This document shows, one piece after another, positions 22,838-26,754 of a stretch of DNA of 26,754 nucleotides. Both the position numbers and the translations under genes were made by a program. The notes below the pieces were generated by a model. That model ran no database searches. It was not told the DNA's origin and was given only the letters and a program-made list of their open reading frames with translations. Each line of letters starts with the position of its first letter. The stretch's first letter is position 1. Origin of the DNA: Fidelibacterota bacterium (lineage in GTDB: Bacteria > Fidelibacterota > Marinisomatia > Marinisomatales > TCS55); contig PAWC01000057.1 in NCBI GenBank assembly GCA_002713385.1, forward strand, positions 5,555 through 32,308, read 5' to 3'.

Positions 22838-25006
22838 TTAGTGGACTTTTTTCAGCTTGGCGAACTTGACGATCAACTTCTTTTTTATTCCGTCTTTAAA
22901 TACCACACCCACACGTTGGTTTTCCCCGGAACCGCTCAAAGCCATGATCTTGCCCACACCGAATATCGCGTGTTCAACTAAATCACCAACACGAAAATCA
23001 TCAAATACAGTCACCGTACGCTTCACTTCCATTTTGGCGTAGCCTTGAGCTGAACCAATAACCTTGCGCGTCATTGCCGATGAAAAATTGATATTTTCTA
23101 AATGGTCTTCAGGTATCTCACGAACAAACCGCGATACCAGGCCATAAAACTGCTCTGCACCTGACCGGCGTCGGTTATTGGCATAAAGGAGAAATACATT
23201 TTGTTTTGCGCGGGTTAAGCCAACGTAGAACAGCCGCCGTTCTTCAGCTAATTTATTTTTATCCTGCAGGGTACTGAAGAATGGGAATAAGCCATCCTCA
23301 AGGCCAGTCAGAAAGACGACTGGAAATTCCAAGCCCTTTGCAGAATGGACGGTCATAAGCGTTACCCTGTTTTCCTGGTCATTCCATTGATCAATGCCTG
23401 TAAGTAATGATACTTCTTCCAGAAAATCTGTCAGCATCACTTGCGGATTGCGCGCCATAAATTCATCGACACTGTTTAATACTTCATTAATATTATTAAT
23501 ACGTTCCAGGTCTTCTGCTGTATCCTGGCGTTTATAATGCTTCAGGATACCCGTTTCATCCACGAGGGTCCTCACCAGTTCACCGGCATTCAGTTTATCC
23601 AGTAAATCATGATATTTACTGATGATTTCAAAGAAACGATTCAATTCGTCTGCCTGCTTGCCGCGTATATTCATCTTCGATGGATCCGCCAGTACATCGA
23701 ACAATTCTAAATTAGACTTTTTTGCCTCCTGGACACATTTATCTACAGTTTTTAGGCCAATACCCCGAGGTGGGAAATTGACAACTCGTCGTAAGGCGAT
23801 GGTATCCTTTTTGTTAACGATCAGTTGCAGATAGGCCAGCAGGTCTTTGACTTCTTTGCGTTCGTAGAAACGGATACCACCAATAATTTTATACGGAATA
23901 CCATTCCTACGCAAACTGTCTTCCAACGCTCTTGACTGGGCATTCGTACGGTAAAGAACTGCAAAGTCACTGAACGTACGCTTGTTCATTTTGATTTCTT
24001 TTTCCAAAACACTGATCAACGCATCAGCTTCTTCCATCTCATCGTTTGTTTCCAGAAGCCCAAGCTTATCGCCGGCGCCATTCATGGCTTTTAATTCTTT
24101 CAGAGCACGGTTTTCATTATTTTTGACCACTGCGCTGGCAGCATTTAAGATCTGCTGGGTGGAACGGTAGTTTTGCTCCAGTTTATAAATCTCACAACCT
24201 GGAAAGGTTTTTTCAAAATCAAGGATATTTCTAATGTCAGCTCCCCGCCAACCGTAAATGGACTGATCATCATCTCCGACAACACAAATCTGGTTATGTG
24301 CATTGGCTATCGCGTTGATAAACAGAAATTGCGGACGATTCGTGTCCTGGTATTCATCTACAAGTACATACTTCCATTTTTCCTGGTATTTTTTCAATAC
24401 ATCCGGAAATTTTTCAAATAATACCAAAGGAAATAGTAAAAGGTCATCAAAATCCAGCGCATTGTTTTTCTTCAGAGCAATCTGGTAATTCTTAAAAATA
24501 TCAATGATTGTTTTATCTATAATAGTCCGGGCAGATTTTTTTGCAGCGTTAGCATTCAGCATTTTATTTTTATAATGACTGATGGTATTACTGACTGTTC
24601 TAGGATCTACAAACGACCTGGCAATTTTTAATTCATCCATAACCACTCGAATGAGTGCAATCTGATCCTGCACATCGTAAATGACAAAATCTTTAGAGAA
24701 TCCCAAGCAGTGAATTTCTTTCCGCAGTAGACGGGAACAGATAGAATGAAAAGTGCCAATATTCAGAGGTATATTTTTTTGATTGAGTAAAGCTATGACC
24801 CGGTTGGACATTTCTTCAGCTGCTTTATTCGTAAATGTTACCGCTAAAATTTCTTCTGGTTTGAAGAGACCTTCTTCAATCAAGTGTGCAATTTTATGTG
24901 TTAAAACACGTGTTTTACCACTACCGGCGCCAGCGAAGATCAACACCGGATTACCAACTGCATGCACTGCTTTTTTCTGTACTTTGTTTAAAGTTTTACT
25001 TGCCAT
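22838..25006 (-). CDS. pcrA: ATP-dependent DNA helicase PcrA/UvrD
   Basis: 722 residues, superfamily 1A. The Q motif (LNKVQKKAV) is followed by Walker A AGAGSGKT (25-32), motif Ia TFTNKAA, motif II VDEYQDT (216-222), motif III GDDDQSIYGWRGADI, motif IV LEQNYRS, and motifs V-VI (VTLMTVHSAKGLEFPVVF, RRLFYVGLTRA). The C-terminus FRVGDLVEHAIFGVGKI and VGVVFKDGIKKKL is the Tudor-like domain of PcrA/UvrD. It unwinds 3'-5' in nucleotide excision and mismatch repair and removes RNA polymerase or recombinase from DNA. It follows mltG by four bases. 91 bp separates it from fur. Confidence 0.96.
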   Translation of the reverse strand: MASKTLNKVQKKAVHAVGNPVLIFAGAGSGKTRVLTHKIAHLIEEGLFKPEEILAVTFTNKAAEEMSNRVIALLNQKNIPLNIGTFHSICSRLLRKEIHCLGFSKDFVIYDVQDQIALIRVVMDELKIARSFVDPRTVSNTISHYKNKMLNANAAKKSARTIIDKTIIDIFKNYQIALKKNNALDFDDLLLFPLVLFEKFPDVLKKYQEKWKYVLVDEYQDTNRPQFLFINAIANAHNQICVVGDDDQSIYGWRGADIRNILDFEKTFPGCEIYKLEQNYRSTQQILNAASAVVKNNENRALKELKAMNGAGDKLGLLETNDEMEEADALISVLEKEIKMNKRTFSDFAVLYRTNAQSRALEDSLRRNGIPYKIIGGIRFYERKEVKDLLAYLQLIVNKKDTIALRRVVNFPPRGIGLKTVDKCVQEAKKSNLELFDVLADPSKMNIRGKQADELNRFFEIISKYHDLLDKLNAGELVRTLVDETGILKHYKRQDTAEDLERINNINEVLNSVDEFMARNPQVMLTDFLEEVSLLTGIDQWNDQENRVTLMTVHSAKGLEFPVVFLTGLEDGLFPFFSTLQDKNKLAEERRLFYVGLTRAKQNVFLLYANNRRRSGAEQFYGLVSRFVREIPEDHLENINFSSAMTRKVIGSAQGYAKMEVKRTVTVFDDFRVGDLVEHAIFGVGKIMALSGSGENQRVGVVFKDGIKKKLIVKFAKLKKVH

Positions 25007-25010
25007 TTAT

Positions 25011-26063
25011 TTAAGAATTTGCTTTACTTATTTTCTGTTCTTTGTGAGTTCTTTTACGCATTTTTTTAAATTTTCGTTTAGCTTGATTATGCTCTTGCTC
25101 TGTTTTTGTAAATGTATGATAGCCGTCTCCCCGAGCGACAAAAAACAGATAATCATTTTTCAAAGGAAACAATGCCGCCAGTATTGACTTTTTACCTGGA
25201 TTATTGATCGGCCCTGGTGGTAGTCCTTTATTCAAATATGTATTGTATGGCGATTCAATCATTAAATCCTTCTTGAAGAGCCTTCGCGGACCATCATCAA
25301 TGATATATTGGATCGTTGGATCGGCCTGCAGCTTCATCCCTTTATGCAGGCGATTATGGTACACACCTGCTATGATGGGCCGCTCTTTATCATAGAGCGC
25401 TTCACCTTCAATTATTGAGGCCAAAGTGATCACTTCTATCTCATTCATACCTAATACCTGTGCACGATCCCTTAAGGAATCCGTCATACATTTATGGTAT
25501 TGTGTAACCATTAATGACAGAATTATTCTAGGGTCCTCATTTTCTAGGAAATAATATGTATCCGGAAACAAAAATCCTTCAAAGGAGTCATGGTTAATAT
25601 TCCATTTTTTCAATAAGCTCCTGTCTTCACACAGTTCCAAAAAGTCATTAGCGTCTGTCCCCAATACTCTTTCCAGTTCAGCAGCGATTTTATTGATCGT
25701 CCATCCTTCAAATACTGTGATCTGTTTCAGATTTGGTACGCCATGGACCAATTGATCAATAATCTGGTAGTTGGACCTTGCTGTATGCAATGTATAAGAA
25801 CCGGCCGGAAGTTTCTTTTCATGACCAAGCGTCCAAACAGCTATATTGAATGCACGTTCATTGGTAATGATATTCTTCTCTTTCAGAATACGACTTACAT
25901 CTGCTACGTTAGATCTTTTTGGGATCTGAACTTTAATCAGTGCATAGGGATTACCCTGAGGCCAATTAATGATCAACAGGAAAAATGCCAGTAAACTAAA
26001 TAGAAAGACTCCCAGCAATACGCCAATCAGTCGTTTCCCCGGATAAAAGTACTGTAACGCCAT
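25011..26063 (-). CDS. mltG: Endolytic murein transglycosylase MltG
   Basis: 350 residues. One N-terminal transmembrane helix (about 12-33) anchors the protein with the rest in the periplasm. A LysM-like segment follows (VQIPKRSNVADVSRIL), then the YceG catalytic domain: FEGFLFPDTY (161-170), LASIIEGEA with the predicted catalytic Glu219, GVYHNRLHKGMKLQADPTIQY and the terminal YNTYLNKGLPPGPINNPG. MltG cuts nascent glycan strands and so sets their length. The last 25 residues are strongly basic. First gene of a pair with pcrA, divergent from the DUF3098-like gene. Confidence 0.95.
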   Translation of the reverse strand: MALQYFYPGKRLIGVLLGVFLFSLLAFFLLIINWPQGNPYALIKVQIPKRSNVADVSRILKEKNIITNERAFNIAVWTLGHEKKLPAGSYTLHTARSNYQIIDQLVHGVPNLKQITVFEGWTINKIAAELERVLGTDANDFLELCEDRSLLKKWNINHDSFEGFLFPDTYYFLENEDPRIILSLMVTQYHKCMTDSLRDRAQVLGMNEIEVITLASIIEGEALYDKERPIIAGVYHNRLHKGMKLQADPTIQYIIDDGPRRLFKKDLMIESPYNTYLNKGLPPGPINNPGKKSILAALFPLKNDYLFFVARGDGYHTFTKTEQEHNQAKRKFKKMRKRTHKEQKISKANS

Positions 26064-26078
26064 GATTATAAGGGCGCG

Positions 26079-26108
26079 AATTTAGGTACTTTAATTTACA
26101 CAAGTCAA
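26079..26108 (-). promoter_or_regulatory. Putative promoter of mltG-pcrA
   Basis: On the minus strand, TTGACT (26108-26103) matches the -35 consensus at five of six bases. TAAATT (26084-26079) lies 18 bases further, a weaker -10. The transcript would start about ten bases before the mltG ATG. It overlaps the divergent promoter on the other strand. Confidence 0.35.
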
Positions 26109-26123
26109 TTTTCTGTTTAAAAA
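26095..26123 (+). promoter_or_regulatory. Putative promoter of the DUF3098-like gene
   Basis: TTTACA (26095-26100) and TAAAAA (26118-26123) are exactly 17 bases apart. The predicted start near 26130 would leave an ATG at 26136 almost without a leader, which favours one of the later start codons of the gene. Confidence 0.35.
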
Positions 26124-26192
26124 TAAATTGGAAATGTGTGCTTAAGTTTCCCTTTGGTCATGGGAAATGGTCGCTTTAATTCCCCCGCCGCT

Positions 26193-26423
26193 ATGAATAA
26201 AGGAAAAGAAGTAAAACACTTACACCTCATTGAAGGATGGACATTTACCAGCAAAAATTATATTATTTTTGTTGTGGGAATTTTACTTATTGCGCTGGGT
26301 TATATTGTCATGGCTACCGGTGAAACAACCAGTACTCAAAGCCTGAAGATCGCTCCAATTATGCTTTTTCTCGGATATGTGGTGGTTATTCCTACTGCGC
26401 TCATTTACAGGGATAAAAAATAG
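26193..26423 (+). CDS. Small two-helix membrane protein, DUF3098-like
   Basis: From the ATG at 26193 this is a 76-residue protein with a charged start, the segment WTFTSKNYIIF, and two membrane helices (about 23-41 and 52-68) joined by MATGETTSTQSLKIAP, ending YRDKK. This is the pattern of DUF3098 proteins, widespread in Bacteroidota and relatives and of unknown function. In-frame ATGs at 26160 and 26136 would add 11 or 19 residues that look non-conserved. No start has a strong Shine-Dalgarno sequence. It lies 10 bp before tRNA-Asp, so both may be on one transcript. Confidence 0.8.
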   Translation: MNKGKEVKHLHLIEGWTFTSKNYIIFVVGILLIALGYIVMATGETTSTQSLKIAPIMLFLGYVVVIPTALIYRDKK

Positions 26424-26433
26424 TTATTTTTTT

Positions 26434-26507
<74 letters not shown>

Positions 26508-26520
26508 CTTTTAATTGAAG

Positions 26521-26552
26521 CCCTGTTTGTCCTCGATAAGCGGGGGTTTTTT
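26521..26552 (+). terminator. Intrinsic terminator after tRNA-Asp
   Basis: CCCTGTTT (26521-26528) pairs with AAGCGGGG (26538-26545), eight pairs including two G-U, around a 9-base loop. Six T residues follow at 26547-26552. The position 13 bases after the tRNA fits transcription end. Confidence 0.75.
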
Positions 26553-26608
26553 GTAGCTTTAAGAAGCAGCTGTTAATGTCAATGAACTTCTGGGATTTAA
26601 GCCCTCAA

Positions 26609-26645
26609 GTAGCAAATAGTGCTACCATAGTGCTACCCTTCTACC
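26609..26645. repeat. Tandem 11-bp repeats with inverted repeat, possible recombinase-binding sites
   Basis: ATAGTGCTACC occurs twice without a gap (26616-26626, 26627-26637), followed by the partial copy CTTCTACC (26638-26645). The first copy is also half of GTAGCA-AATAG-TGCTAC (26609-26625), a perfect 6-bp inverted repeat. The 11-bp spacing is one helical turn. Such arrays near a tRNA resemble arm-type integrase or excisionase sites; that role is inferred. Confidence 0.5.
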
Positions 26646-26692
26646 CTTTCTAACCAAAAACTCAACCAAAGTTCCAACCTGTAAAAACCAAA

Positions 26693-26754
26693 TGGGGGGT
26701 AGTACCCTTAAAATAAAAGGCGGACACACATTGTTGGGCAATTTTTTAGATAAA
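26693..26754 (+). CDS. Possible start of an unidentified coding region, cut by window end
   Basis: From an ATG at 26693 a frame stays open to the window end, 20 codons reading MGGSTLKIKGGHTLLGNFLD and continuing. It is too short to assign and no Shine-Dalgarno sequence precedes it. It overlaps the palindrome GGGTAGTACCC (26697-26707). The position behind tRNA-Asp would suit an integrase gene, but that is only a guess. Confidence 0.2.

Noticed and set aside
26065..26070. A perfect TATAAT on the minus strand just before mltG.
   Set aside because: It ends one base before the ATG, so a transcript from it would start inside the coding region, and no -35 hexamer lies at the right distance.
26609..26645. 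A CRISPR array reading of the repeats behind the tRNA.
   Set aside because: The units are 11 bases and directly adjacent with no spacers, and no cas gene is visible.
26628..26753. A minus-strand frame open from the window edge to a TAG near 26628, as a possible C-terminus of an integrase.
   Set aside because: About 42 codons with no recognisable recombinase motif, and its end lies inside the tandem repeats.

Overview
The window is a dense, AT-rich bacterial chromosome segment. A Gram-negative envelope is indicated by a TonB-dependent receptor, a second outer-membrane barrel and an MltG homologue. The CarboxypepD_reg-type receptor N-terminus, a DUF3098-like small membrane protein and the gene style point to the Fibrobacterota-Chlorobiota-Bacteroidota side of the tree. 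Candidatus Marinimicrobia (Neomarinimicrobiota) is my best guess, inferred from gene style and not proven. TTG start codons are unusually common: five genes here are best read with one.

Bases 1-13711 are a single run of 14 minus-strand genes, mostly overlapping or nearly abutting. In transcription order they are: NlpC/P60 peptidase, HNH nuclease, trpS, scpA, scpB, rluB, cmk, rpsA, YbbR-domain protein, tsaD, a von Willebrand A membrane protein, ugd, rfbC and rfbB (cut by the window edge). The run mixes translation, chromosome segregation and nucleotide metabolism with nucleotide-sugar synthesis (dTDP-rhamnose intermediates and UDP-glucuronate). A hairpin with a U-run between scpB and rluB, and a promoter-like site before cmk, suggest it is split into sub-units.

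Bases 13712-18232 look like a cobalamin-uptake locus. A plus-strand cobalamin riboswitch with its own promoter controls a TonB-dependent receptor. Converging on it are a minus-strand ECF transporter S component and a plug-less outer-membrane barrel, translationally coupled to each other and lying behind a YhaM-like OB/HD exoribonuclease. The riboswitch ends in a hairpin that carries the receptor's Shine-Dalgarno sequence and is followed by a U-run.

Bases 19231-22775 hold a lone GNAT acetyltransferase, then a minus-strand iron operon: fur, feoA, feoB and a 53-residue FeoB-associated Cys-rich membrane protein. A good Fur-type palindrome lies just ahead of fur.

Bases 22838-26063 carry mltG and pcrA/uvrD on the minus strand. 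The plus-strand end has a small DUF3098-like gene, tRNA-Asp(GTC), a terminator, and about 200 bp with tandem 11-bp repeats and palindromes. That last stretch resembles the edge of an integrated element or a recombinase-binding region, but the decisive sequence lies beyond the window.
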